From: DATBHW01 sp035307385
GTDB lineage: Bacteria; Chloroflexota; Ktedonobacteria; Ktedonobacterales; DATBGS01
DNA length: 64,000 nucleotides
Direction: 5' to 3'
Assembly (NCBI GenBank): GCA_035307385.1
Contig: DATGID010000019.1
Location: forward strand, 74,464 to 138,463
The notes under the pieces were generated by a model. That model was given only the letters and a program-made list of their open reading frames with translations. It did no database searches and was not told the DNA's origin. A program made the translations under genes and the position numbers. Positions 41,928-49,825 of the stretch are shown here, one piece after another; position 1 is the first letter of the stretch, and each line of letters begins with the position of its first letter.

Positions 41928-43277
41928 ATGCCCGACGAACAAAACGACAACTACAGCCTTCTTCTGCACCCCGATCAGCAGCGGGCGCTGCTCTTGCAGG
42001 AGGAGCACGGTTGGACGCTGCCCCGCCACAGCAGCACGCAGGCCGACGAGATCAACGCGGCGATGCTGACGCAGCTTGGTCTGACAACCACGGTGCTGGG
42101 CTGCGTCTATGATCGCTATCAAGATGAGGAGCGCGAGGACCAGCACCGCGTCTATGCCCTGGAAAACCACAGCCCTGGCGCGGCGCTGCCTGACAATGGA
42201 CGCTGGATTGGCCGGGCGGAACTGGCGCAGTTTGCGCTGGCGGTGCCGGAACATCGCGCCGTGCTGGAGGGATGGTTTGCGCAAATAGCGGGCGATGGCC
42301 CAGCCTTCCGGAAACTGCCCTGGATGCGTCCGGGCTGGTTTGCCGAGGCCAGCGCCTGGATAGATGAGCAGCTTGGGCGATTGGGCGCTAAACGATCTGC
42401 ACCCATCGAGCAGATGGCCGCCCGCCCGTGGGGCGCGGTGCTGCGCGTGCCGACGAGCAGCGGCCATCTGTACTTTAAGGCTCCGGCTGCCGCTTTTGCC
42501 TTCGAGCCTGCCCTGGCGCAGACGTTGGCCCGGCTGGTGCCAGATGTTGCGCCAGCGGTGGTTGCCATCGATCAGCCGCGCAGTTGGCTGCTGATGGAGG
42601 ATGGGGGCAAGACGCTGCGCAGCGGCCCTTGCGACCCTCCGCGCTACGCTGAAGCGCTGCGGCAGTTTGCCCAGATGCAGATGCGCCTGGCCGGGCATGT
42701 CGATACGCTTAAGGCTGCTGGCTGCCCCGATCAACGGCTGAGCCTGCTGCCATCGCTTTATGACGAGGTGCTGGCCGACACGCCCCTCTTACTGATCGAC
42801 GAGCCGAAAGGGATGCCCCGCAGCGAGTATGAACAACTGCTGGCGTTTGGCTCGCAGTTAAGGGAGATGTGCGACGAGTTGGCAAGTTATGACATTCCAG
42901 AGTCGCTGCATTCCGATGATCTGCATACCGCCAATATTCTGGTCAACGGAGAGAAGTATCGCTTCATCGACGCGGCGGAATGCTGCCTGGCGCATCCATT
43001 TTGCACGCTGTTTGTGGCGCTGCGGGTTGCCAGATATGCGCTGGAATATGATGAAGCCGGGCTGGAGGCGTTGCGCCAGGCATATCTGCTGCCCTGGACC
43101 GATTTCGCGCCGATGGAACGCTTGCAGCGCGCTCTGGCGCTGGCGCACCGCCTGGGGAGTTTGTATAAAGCGCTGAACTGGTATCGCCTGGTGACATGGC
43201 TCCCAGCCAATCACCGCTGGGTCTGCGAGGACTCTCCTTCCTATTTCTTGCGTGTGTTTCTGGGAGCGGAAGAATAA
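41928..43277 (+). CDS. fusion of Nudix-like N-terminus and aminoglycoside-phosphotransferase (APH) fold
   Basis: A 449-residue protein. Residues 1-125 resemble a degenerate Nudix domain (YSLLLHPDQQRALLLQEEHG at the start, ending in IGRAELAQF), but no complete GX5EX7REUXEEXGU box is visible. Residues 150-449 have the APH/choline-kinase fold: the Brenner motif is HSDDLHTANILV (D, H and N in place) and the metal Asp is in YRFIDAAE. Such enzymes phosphorylate small molecules; this does not imply antibiotic resistance. AGGAGG precedes ATG 41928. A conditional terminator upstream suggests regulation. Confidence 0.75.
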   Translation: MPDEQNDNYSLLLHPDQQRALLLQEEHGWTLPRHSSTQADEINAAMLTQLGLTTTVLGCVYDRYQDEEREDQHRVYALENHSPGAALPDNGRWIGRAELAQFALAVPEHRAVLEGWFAQIAGDGPAFRKLPWMRPGWFAEASAWIDEQLGRLGAKRSAPIEQMAARPWGAVLRVPTSSGHLYFKAPAAAFAFEPALAQTLARLVPDVAPAVVAIDQPRSWLLMEDGGKTLRSGPCDPPRYAEALRQFAQMQMRLAGHVDTLKAAGCPDQRLSLLPSLYDEVLADTPLLLIDEPKGMPRSEYEQLLAFGSQLREMCDELASYDIPESLHSDDLHTANILVNGEKYRFIDAAECCLAHPFCTLFVALRVARYALEYDEAGLEALRQAYLLPWTDFAPMERLQRALALAHRLGSLYKALNWYRLVTWLPANHRWVCEDSPSYFLRVFLGAEE

Positions 43278-43300
43278 GCGGGAAGAAATTGCTCTTTCAC

Positions 43301-43345
43301 GTGCCAGCAGGGCGCGCCGAACGAATCGACGCGCCCTGCTGGCAC
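43301..43345. terminator. perfect 16-bp hairpin between convergent genes
   Basis: GTGCCAGCAGGGCGCG (43301-43316) pairs with 43330-43345 around a 13-nt loop. It lies between stops at 43277 and 43389. No T-run. Confidence 0.75.
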
Positions 43346-43388
43346 CGGGTTCTGCTGCCTGGAGGTGTCCCAGGCGGGGGTGCGGTCG

Positions 43389-43934
43389 TCAGCCGCGTTC
43401 GCCAGCGCGCACGCTGCTGGGTCGGGAGGACGCGCGGCCATCGCCACCCGCGCCATAGGCGCAGTAGGGGCAGACGTTCCACTTGAGTTCAAGCAGATGC
43501 TCGCAGCGTGGGCACGGTCGGCGCAGCTTGGTGCCGCAGGATGGGCAGACCTGGAACTCGCCTTCTACCCGATAGTGGCAGGTGGGGCAGGTGGGGCGTT
43601 CGGTCATTTCGGCCAGCAGAGACTCTTCTTCCAGTTGCCGCTCGTACAATTCGGCCAGTGTGTGGCGCGGGCGCAGAATCAGATAAATGAAGAGGCCGCC
43701 AACGGAAAAGACGGTGACAAGCAGCGTGGCGGCGACTTGCAATACCATATCCTGGCTGCGCGAGCGGATGTCGCGCCAGGTCCAGATAATCAAGCTGGCC
43801 CAGAAGACCGCAAGGAATGCGAAGAGAAACGACCCGCCAATGACCAACCACTGCGTAATCCCGGAGGTGGATGATGTCGGTGAGGACGCCAGGATGGATG
43901 CAATGGTTGACGTTACAAATATGCCGTGAAACAC
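43389..43934 (-). CDS. membrane protein with double zinc ribbon
   Basis: A 181-residue protein. Two membrane helices (about 27-50 and 65-87) are followed by a helix rich in Glu/Leu (LAELYERQLEEESLLAEM) and a double zinc ribbon. The ribbon shows CPTCHYRVEGEFQVCPSCG and CPRCEHLLELKWNVCPYCA, four CxxC pairs. A Gly/Ser/Arg tail closes it. The architecture is common in Chloroflexi and its role is unknown; it may recruit partners to the membrane. GTG 43934 is preferred because GGGGAG lies 9 nt upstream. Confidence 0.75.
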   Translation of the reverse strand: MFHGIFVTSTIASILASSPTSSTSGITQWLVIGGSFLFAFLAVFWASLIIWTWRDIRSRSQDMVLQVAATLLVTVFSVGGLFIYLILRPRHTLAELYERQLEEESLLAEMTERPTCPTCHYRVEGEFQVCPSCGTKLRRPCPRCEHLLELKWNVCPYCAYGAGGDGRASSRPSSVRAGERG

Positions 43935-44546
43935 AAGTATCAACTCCCCTTTCGTGGTTGCCTGGGACAGCGGATCAGCGGCGCGCCAAAGACATAGACA
44001 GATTTCTTAACATATAATTTTCTTTCAGTATAACGATGTGCCGCTTATCAAGATAACAGAACGCAAGCATCTCTCCTATTTTCTGATAGCAATGTTGGTG
44101 GCTTGTTGCTGGCGCATCCTGCTCCTCTCTCCCATAGCGTTATAACGAAATACCTGCGGTAAAGGAGGACCGCTTTCGTGGCATCTGGACAGCGAGGCAT
44201 CGGCAGCCTTGCTCATAAAACGACGTGTTCTGCGCGCTGGGGGTTCCCAGCGCCAGACGGCTCCTCCAGTTCTGTGTGTATGGCGCGCGGAACGATGGCC
44301 GCAAGCCAATCATCCGACGCAGCGTAGCAAAGTTAGTGCCATTCCCATCTGCCGGGCAGATGGTTCTATTGCTCCAGCAGAAGGGATATGAAATAGCGCA
44401 CTCCTGCTTGTGTCAATAGATGAGTCGGTGGTTTCATTATAGCTAATCTGACGCACGGTGACAAGCGCTCGTGCCCCTCTAGCCCGAATGGGTAGGTATG
44501 CGCGGGCAGAGGACGAGCTTCGCAAGAAGAGAAGGAGCAACGTCTC
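43935..44546. other. 612-nt stretch without a clear gene
   Basis: The first part is AT-rich, with a TATAAT at 44013-44018 and TATAACG blocks that may be promoters for either side. A CGTTATAACG palindrome lies at 44138-44147. AAAGGAGG before a GTG at 44178 marks one possible small gene (listed separately). The remainder, up to the cupin gene, shows only GC-rich sequence with a TGATAGC- and CAGCGCC-type context and no hairpin longer than 7 bp that I could find. Confidence 0.5.
44178..44327 (+). CDS. possible small protein of 49 residues
   Basis: GTG 44178 is preceded by AAAGGAGG at 9 nt, the best ribosome site in this gap. The product (start VASGQRGIGSLAHKTT) is Ser/Ala-rich with no hydrophobic helix and no family I know. 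The composition looks like that of random GC-rich DNA, so the only support is the ribosome site. Confidence 0.2.
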   Translation: MASGQRGIGSLAHKTTCSARWGFPAPDGSSSSVCMARGTMAASQSSDAA

Positions 44547-44852
44547 ATGGAAATGACACGCTGGCAGGAAGCACATGAGCCGGACGAGGCGGAACTGCGC
44601 CGGAGGATGCTGGTGGAAGGATTGTCGCCGCAGGGCTGGTCGAACGGGCCAGGCGACGAGTACGCTGTGCACAGCCACAATTATACCAAGGTGTTGTACT
44701 GTGTGCGCGGCAGCATCCGCTTCACACTGCCCGATCAGCAGGAAGATGTCGATCTGAGGCCGGGGGACCGCATGGTGTTGCCCGCCGGAACGCGGCACGG
44801 CGCGGTGGTTGGTCCGGCGGGCGTGGCGTGCATCGAAGCGTCCAAATATTGA
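44547..44852 (+). CDS. cupin domain protein
   Basis: A 101-residue single cupin. Motif 1 is HSHNYTKVLYCVRGSIRF (two His and a later Glu-like position), and motif 2 is LRPGDRMVLPAGTRHGAVVG. The two His of motif 1 and the His of motif 2 can bind a metal. Cupins of this size serve as sensors, isomerases or small oxygenases; nothing here decides which. AAGGAG precedes the start. It converges on the VOC gene with 21 nt between stops. Confidence 0.88.
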   Translation: MEMTRWQEAHEPDEAELRRRMLVEGLSPQGWSNGPGDEYAVHSHNYTKVLYCVRGSIRFTLPDQQEDVDLRPGDRMVLPAGTRHGAVVGPAGVACIEASKY

Positions 44853-44873
44853 GCGCCAGATGCGAGAGCGGTT

Positions 44874-45257
44874 TTAGTGCGGGTGTTGGTGCGGAGCGTT
44901 GGTGAAGAGGCCCATGCGATTGCCGGTTGGGTCGGTGAAGACGGCCCACCAGCCGACATGTGGGATTTCGGTCTTGCCCAGCAGGACCGTGCCACCCAGG
45001 GATGTGACTTTGGCGAGCGAGGCGTCGATGTCGTCGGTGTCGATATAGAGCAGCACATCGCCGGGCTTCACTGGGATGCCATGCATGTCGCCCAGGTTGG
45101 CGAACCCGCCGCCGGGGCCACCTTCAGCCTGGAACATGATGTAGTTGGAGTTAGAGTCGTCTTGAATGTTCCAGCCAAAGGCATCGGCGTAGAACTTCCC
45201 GGCGGCTTTGGTGTCGCTGGCCGGGATGTCGATATGAACGACTGGGTGATTGGACAT
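44874..45257 (-). CDS. VOC family protein (glyoxalase/bleomycin-resistance fold)
   Basis: A 127-residue protein with the paired beta-alpha-beta-beta-beta pattern. PVVHIDIPASDTKAAGKFYADAFGW is the usual first module and VGWWAVFTDPTGNRMGLF the usual last strand. The metal ligands of a glyoxalase (His, Glu) are in place at H8 and near the end, but the specific reaction is not determined. A regulated strong promoter (45327-45355) with a GAAC-N4-GTTC box drives it, indicating induction by some stress. AAGGAG precedes ATG 45257. Confidence 0.88.
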   Translation of the reverse strand: MSNHPVVHIDIPASDTKAAGKFYADAFGWNIQDDSNSNYIMFQAEGGPGGGFANLGDMHGIPVKPGDVLLYIDTDDIDASLAKVTSLGGTVLLGKTEIPHVGWWAVFTDPTGNRMGLFTNAPHQHPH

Positions 45258-45326
45258 AACAGGTTCTCCTTGTGAAGTTGCTTGTCTTCGCTTGTTTCAG
45301 CAATCAATGGGGTGGGAACCATTGCC

Positions 45327-45355
45327 AGTATAGAACATATGTTCAACAATGTCAA
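45327..45355 (-). promoter_or_regulatory. VOC gene promoter with GAAC-N4-GTTC operator in its spacer
   Basis: On the minus strand, TTGACA (45350-45355), 17-nt spacer, TATACT (45327-45332). The perfect palindrome GAACATATGTTC (45333-45344) occupies the spacer next to the -10. It matches the form of the Gram-positive LexA (SOS) box. The same arrangement recurs at 63778-63806. Confidence 0.7.
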
Positions 45356-45385
45356 GGGGAGACCCCCTTTTAGGGAGATGCCGCT

Positions 45386-45982
45386 ATGGCTGACCGCGAA
45401 ATTCGTGCCAGGTATGATGATCGCTCGATCATAGTCTATCAAGCGTATCGTGAGGAGATCGCGCGGCCCGCGATTGCGCAGCAGCGCTTTGTGCCGCCGT
45501 TTTCGTTGAACCGGATGACGTGGATTAAGCCATCATTTCTGTGGATGATGGAGCGCAGCAATTGGGGCAGAAAGCCGGGGCAGGAATATATTCTGGCGGT
45601 GCGCATCACGCGCGAGGGCTGGGAAGAGGCGTTGTCGCAGGCGGTGCTGACGACGCCAGACAGCCATGTCTATCATGATGCCGAAGACTGGCGCGGTCAG
45701 CTTAAGCAGGCAGTGGTAAACGTGCAGTGGGACCCGGAACGCGACATTCGCGGGGCCAGCCTGCCCTCTCGCAGCATTCAGGTGGGGCTGAGCCGCCATA
45801 TCATCGAGAAGTATGTCAATGAGTGGACGTTGGAAATCCACGACGAGACGCCGCTGGTGCGCAAAATCGCGGCCTTGCTGAAGGCGGGGGAAACCGGCAA
45901 AGCGAAAGACTTGCTGCCCCGCGAGCGTGTGTATCCGGTGAGCGCGACCATTGCCGGACGGCTGGGCATGACGCCTGGATAA
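45386..45982 (+). CDS. DUF4291 family protein
   Basis: A 198-residue soluble protein. The start IRARYDDRSIIVYQAYREEIA, the segment MTWIKPSFLWMMERSNW, and ERDIRGASLPSRSIQVGLSR belong to the DUF4291 family, which is widespread as single genes in bacteria and fungi. Its function is unknown. AGGGAG precedes ATG 45386. It is divergent from the VOC gene, with the GAAC-N4-GTTC box between the two, so both could respond to the same regulator. Confidence 0.88.
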   Translation: MADREIRARYDDRSIIVYQAYREEIARPAIAQQRFVPPFSLNRMTWIKPSFLWMMERSNWGRKPGQEYILAVRITREGWEEALSQAVLTTPDSHVYHDAEDWRGQLKQAVVNVQWDPERDIRGASLPSRSIQVGLSRHIIEKYVNEWTLEIHDETPLVRKIAALLKAGETGKAKDLLPRERVYPVSATIAGRLGMTPG

Positions 45983-46010
45983 AGGGATGAGATAGTACAT
46001 AATTTCGCGC

Positions 46011-46039
46011 TTGACATGGGCCGGGCAAGCGACTATGCT
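46011..46039 (+). promoter_or_regulatory. promoter of the SDR/acyl-CoA ligase/R2lox operon
   Basis: TTGACA (46011-46016), 17-nt spacer, TATGCT (46034-46039). A further TTGACA lies at 46084-46089 without a matching -10. The leader is about 80 nt. Confidence 0.65.
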
Positions 46040-46124
46040 TGTAGGCAGAAACCCACTTTTTCTCCTGATGGCGTTGTATACCCTTGACAGGTTGGTTGTT
46101 CACCGAACAGAAAGAGGCTGACTG

Positions 46125-46892
46125 ATGGGTAGACTCGATGGTCGAGTCGCGTTTGTGACGGGCGCGGGGCGCGGCATTGGCGCTGCGACGGCGCTGCGCC
46201 TGGCGGAAGAGGGCGCGCGTGTGACGCTGGCGGACATCGATACCGAGAACAGCGCGCAGGTCGCCCGCGAAATCGAGACGCTGGGGTCAGAGGCGCTGGT
46301 GGTGTCCTGTGATGTTTCCAATGCCGATAACGTGCAGCAGGCTATCGATCAGACAGCTTCGAAGTTCGGGCGACTGGATATTTTGGTCAATAACGCGGGC
46401 GTGACGCGCGACAATCTGTTGTTCAAGATGACAGATGACGACTGGAACACGGTGATCAATGTGCATCTGAAGGGCGCGTTTCTCTGTTCGCGTGCGGCGC
46501 AGAAGTATATGGTTGATCAGCGCTATGGGCGCATCATCAGCATGTCATCGACCTCGGCGCTGGGCAATCGCGGCCAGACGAATTACTCGACGGCCAAGGC
46601 GGGCTTGCAGGGCATGACGCGCACGCTGGCGATTGAGCTTGGCCCCTTTGGGGTGACGGCCAATGCCATCGCGCCCGGCTTTATCGATACGGAGATGACG
46701 CGCAACACGGCGCGGCGGCTGGGCATTACGCCGGAGCAGATGATCGAAGATGCGAGCAAGCGCATCCCGGTGCGGCGCGTGGGCCAGCCGCGCGATATCG
46801 CCAATGTGATCTGCTTCCTGGCGTCGGAAGAGGCCGGGTTCATCAGTGGACAGGTGATCTATGTCGCTGGCGGTCCAGCGCGCAACGAATAG
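46125..46892 (+). CDS. fabG: short-chain dehydrogenase, 3-oxoacyl-ACP reductase (FabG)-like
   Basis: A 255-residue Rossmann enzyme. The cofactor loop TGAGRGIG is at 12-19, NNAG at 89-92, and the active site has S141/S142, Y154 and K158 (SSTSAL...NYSTAKAG). The DVSN segment before NNAG is typical of NADP(H) FabG-type SDRs. Being first in an operon with an acyl-CoA ligase suggests an oxoacyl or hydroxyacyl substrate, either bound to CoA or free, rather than the housekeeping fatty acid synthase. 12 nt separate it from the ligase gene. Confidence 0.85.
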   Translation: MGRLDGRVAFVTGAGRGIGAATALRLAEEGARVTLADIDTENSAQVAREIETLGSEALVVSCDVSNADNVQQAIDQTASKFGRLDILVNNAGVTRDNLLFKMTDDDWNTVINVHLKGAFLCSRAAQKYMVDQRYGRIISMSSTSALGNRGQTNYSTAKAGLQGMTRTLAIELGPFGVTANAIAPGFIDTEMTRNTARRLGITPEQMIEDASKRIPVRRVGQPRDIANVICFLASEEAGFISGQVIYVAGGPARNE

Positions 46893-46904
46893 GAGCACAG
46901 AGCA

Positions 46905-48449
46905 ATGCAGCTTGGCGAACTGGTGGCACGGTCTGCCGCCCGCTCTCCCGACAAACCGGCCATCCTCTTCAAAGATCAGCAGATGAGCTATAGCAAGCTG
47001 AACGAACTGGTCAATCGCGTGGCGAACGGCCTGACGAAGCTCGGCGTGAAGCAAGGGGATCGGGTTGCGATTTATATCCATAACCTGCCGCAGTTTGTGG
47101 AGGCGTTTTATGGCGCGCAGGTGATCGGGGCGACGGTGATCCCGCTGAACGTGATGTACAAGGCGGGCGAGATCGAATATATCCTCAACGACGCGGGCGT
47201 GAAGGCGATTCTGACGCTGGCTCCGTTCTATCCCAATGTTCAGGCCATCCGCGACAAGGTGCCCACGCTGGAGCACGCGGTTGTCCTGGGCGCGGAGGCG
47301 CTGCCGGGGGCTATCCTCTGGCACGAGGCGTTTGGCGGGCAATCGGGCGAGGCCACGCCAGTTGGCGGCGATGAGGACGACGTGGCGGTCATCCTGTATA
47401 CGTCGGGCACGACGGGCCGCCCGAAGGGCGCGATGCTGACACATAAGAACCTGATCTCGAATGTCGAGCAGACCAGCCAGTTGCCGCGCATCGGCTTTGA
47501 TGAGCACGATATTGTCTGGATCGGCCTGCCGCTCTTCCACAGCTACGCGCTGAGCGTGGGTATGAACGCGGGCATCTATCACGGCGTGACGCTGGATATT
47601 ATGGAGCGCTTCGACCCCACGGCTTCGCTGGAGATGTTCCAGAAAGATAAGGTCAGCATTTTGCTGGCCGCGCCGCCGATGTATGTGGCCTGGACGCTGA
47701 ATCCGGCGGCCAGTTCCTATGATCTCTCTTCGATTCGCGCCGCCAGTTCTGGAGCGGCAGCTTTGCCTGTCGCCGTGCTGGAAAAGTTCAAGACGCTGAC
47801 GGGCGTCGATATTATGGAAGGCTATGGCCTGACAGAAACCGCGCCGGTCGCAACGACCAACGCGGCTGGCTCGGTGACGAAGCCCGGCTCGATTGGCCCG
47901 GCGATTCCGGGTATGGAGATCAAGATCGTTGATGACAACGACCAGGAAGTGCCGGTGGGGCAGATTGGCGAGTTGGTCTGTCGCGGCCCGAATGTGATGA
48001 AGGGTTACTTCAATAAGCCGGAGGCCAACGAGGAAGCCTTCCGCAACGGTTGGTTCCATACCGGAGATATGGCGCGCGTCGATGAGGATGGTTATTACTA
48101 CATTGAGGACCGCAAGAAGGATATGATTCTGGTGTCGGGCTTCAATGTCTATCCACGCGAGGTGGAGGAGTTCCTGTATCGCCATCCCAAGATTGCCGAC
48201 GCGGCGGTGGTGCAGGCTCCAGACGAATACCAGGGCGAGTCGGTGCTGGCCTTTGTCGTGCTCAAACAAGGTGAGACGGCCACCGAAGAGGACATCATTC
48301 AATACTGTCGCGACGGCATTGCGGTCTTCAAGTGCCCGCGCCGCGTGGTGTTCACCGACGCGCTGCCTAAGAACATGACCGGCAAGGTGCTGCGCCGCGA
48401 ACTGCGCGAGGAGGCTGCACGGCTGGCAGCCGCGCGCCAGAAGGGATAA
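46905..48449 (+). CDS. long-chain acyl-CoA synthetase (AMP-forming)
   Basis: A 514-residue adenylate-forming enzyme. The P-loop YTSGTTGRPKGAM is at 165-177. GLPLFHSYALSVG, EGYGLTETAPVA and GWFHTGDMARVDEDGYYYIE follow, and the catalytic Lys is in PKNMTGKVLRRE near the C-terminus. It activates a carboxylic (probably fatty) acid to acyl-CoA. The 6-nt gap to the R2lox gene and the SDR upstream suggest a pathway on the same acyl chain. The length is normal for the FadD group. Confidence 0.92.
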   Translation: MQLGELVARSAARSPDKPAILFKDQQMSYSKLNELVNRVANGLTKLGVKQGDRVAIYIHNLPQFVEAFYGAQVIGATVIPLNVMYKAGEIEYILNDAGVKAILTLAPFYPNVQAIRDKVPTLEHAVVLGAEALPGAILWHEAFGGQSGEATPVGGDEDDVAVILYTSGTTGRPKGAMLTHKNLISNVEQTSQLPRIGFDEHDIVWIGLPLFHSYALSVGMNAGIYHGVTLDIMERFDPTASLEMFQKDKVSILLAAPPMYVAWTLNPAASSYDLSSIRAASSGAAALPVAVLEKFKTLTGVDIMEGYGLTETAPVATTNAAGSVTKPGSIGPAIPGMEIKIVDDNDQEVPVGQIGELVCRGPNVMKGYFNKPEANEEAFRNGWFHTGDMARVDEDGYYYIEDRKKDMILVSGFNVYPREVEEFLYRHPKIADAAVVQAPDEYQGESVLAFVVLKQGETATEEDIIQYCRDGIAVFKCPRRVVFTDALPKNMTGKVLRRELREEAARLAAARQKG

Positions 48450-48455
48450 GGACGC

Positions 48456-49391
48456 ATGAGCGCATCCTCAAGCCAGATTGGCAATTTGACGCTGGGTCAA
48501 TTAGCCGAGACGCCGGTGGAAGACGTGCTGGCGCTGATCGATGAGGGGGAAACGCGGCTGCCGACGCCTCAGGATTTGTATTATCGCTGGGAGCGCCAGC
48601 AGTGGCGCGCCCAGGACATCGATTTCTCGCAAGACAAGGCGCAGTGGGCAGAGATGGTCACGCCAGAAAACCGCCCGATGCGCATGAGCGGGATGTCAGC
48701 GTTCTTCGTGGGCGAGGCCAGTGTGACTGATACGCTGGCGCCCATCTGCCTGGCGATTCCCGGCGAGGCCGAGCGCATCTTTCTGACGACACAGCTTGCC
48801 GACGAGGCGCGGCACGTGGTCTTCTTCGAGCGCTTTTTCCGCGAGGTCGTGGCGCTGCCCGGCGAACGGCTGGAGGATGTGCTGGCGGAGGCGCGTCCCT
48901 TTGTGCGCGCAGAGACGGCGACGATGCTGCTGGAGGTGCTGCCGCAGGCGACTGGCCGCGTTGCCCGCGAGCCGGACAACCTGGAGGCGCTGATCGAGGC
49001 GGTGACGGTCTACCATATTTTGATCGAAGGCGCTATGGCGTTGGCCGGTCAACGTGGTATGCTGAATACATATCGCCAGATGAATGTGCTGCCAGGTTTC
49101 CGCGCCGGTTTTACCGCCGTGGCGCGCGATGAGTCGCGCCATGTGCTGTTTGGGGTCGCGTTCTTGCGCCGGATGCGGGAGCAAGATGCCCGCTATGGCC
49201 GTCTGGTGGAAGAGGTGGTGCGCCGTCACGCGCCGCTGGTCTGGGAAGCGCTGGGGCCGAGTCCCAGCCTGATCCCGCAAATTCTGGCCGAGGGCGGCAA
49301 TCCCCACGAGACCCAGGAGTTTGCTTTTCATTCGCTGCGCAAGAAACTGCGGGTGATGGGCCTCTCCACCGACTTACCTGCTGTCGCGTAA
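48456..49391 (+). CDS. R2-like ligand-binding oxidase (R2lox)
   Basis: A 311-residue ferritin-like diiron (Mn/Fe) protein. The six ligands are E87, E117, H120, E191, E226 and H229. The motifs are FFVGEASVTD, ADEARHVVFF, VYHILIEGAM and RDESRHVLFG. Residues V90 (E87+3) and Y186 (E191-5) fit the Val-Tyr ether cross-link known in the mycobacterial R2lox. R2lox proteins copurify with a long-chain fatty acid and have no known physiological reaction. It is distinct from ribonucleotide reductase R2, which uses a radical Tyr elsewhere. The operon with acyl-CoA ligase and SDR supports a lipid oxidation role. Confidence 0.88.
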   Translation: MSASSSQIGNLTLGQLAETPVEDVLALIDEGETRLPTPQDLYYRWERQQWRAQDIDFSQDKAQWAEMVTPENRPMRMSGMSAFFVGEASVTDTLAPICLAIPGEAERIFLTTQLADEARHVVFFERFFREVVALPGERLEDVLAEARPFVRAETATMLLEVLPQATGRVAREPDNLEALIEAVTVYHILIEGAMALAGQRGMLNTYRQMNVLPGFRAGFTAVARDESRHVLFGVAFLRRMREQDARYGRLVEEVVRRHAPLVWEALGPSPSLIPQILAEGGNPHETQEFAFHSLRKKLRVMGLSTDLPAVA

Positions 49392-49412
49392 GATGGGAAG
49401 GGCCAGGAAACG

Positions 49413-49691
49413 ATGATTACGGCGCTGGTGATGATGAACGTGCTGCGCGGCGAAATCAATCGCACCGCGCAGGAACTGTTGGATATTCCGGGGATTGCCG
49501 AGGTGTATTCGGTGACGGGGGACTATGATCTGGTGGCCGTGCTGCGCCTGAAGGAGTATGAAGACCTGGCAGGCGTGGTCACGGAACGGATGATGGGCCT
49601 TTCCGGAATAACCAAAACGAGCACCATGATGGCTTTTAAGGTCTATTCGAAAGAAGACCTGGAACAAGCCTGGGATATTGGTGTGGAATAG
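49413..49691 (+). CDS. standalone Lrp/AsnC-type ligand-binding (RAM) domain
   Basis: A 92-residue protein corresponding to only the C-terminal domain of Lrp/AsnC regulators: ITALVMMNVLRGEINRTAQ, IPGIAEVYSVTGDYDLVAVL, and a final LSGITKTSTMMAFKVY. The GDYDLVA motif is the ligand/oligomer element of RAM domains. The helix-turn-helix is absent, and the next gene upstream has none, so it likely binds an amino acid-like or acyl ligand, or modulates a partner. It is the last gene of the R2lox operon, 21 nt after it. Confidence 0.85.
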   Translation: MITALVMMNVLRGEINRTAQELLDIPGIAEVYSVTGDYDLVAVLRLKEYEDLAGVVTERMMGLSGITKTSTMMAFKVYSKEDLEQAWDIGVE

Positions 49692-49825
49692 GTTCCCCAG
49701 GGCTGCTTCCTGGGAGGCAACCCACAGGGCAGGCGGCTGTCGATGGCCCGCCCCGCGGGAGGCGCTTTATTTCTTTGGTGAGGCAAGAGACCGCTATTTT
49801 GCTCACTGCTGAGGGGGAACAAAAA

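Noticed and set aside
46545..48302. Open frame of 585 codons on the minus strand
   Set aside because: Opposite the FabG and acyl-CoA ligase genes; product has no recognisable domain.
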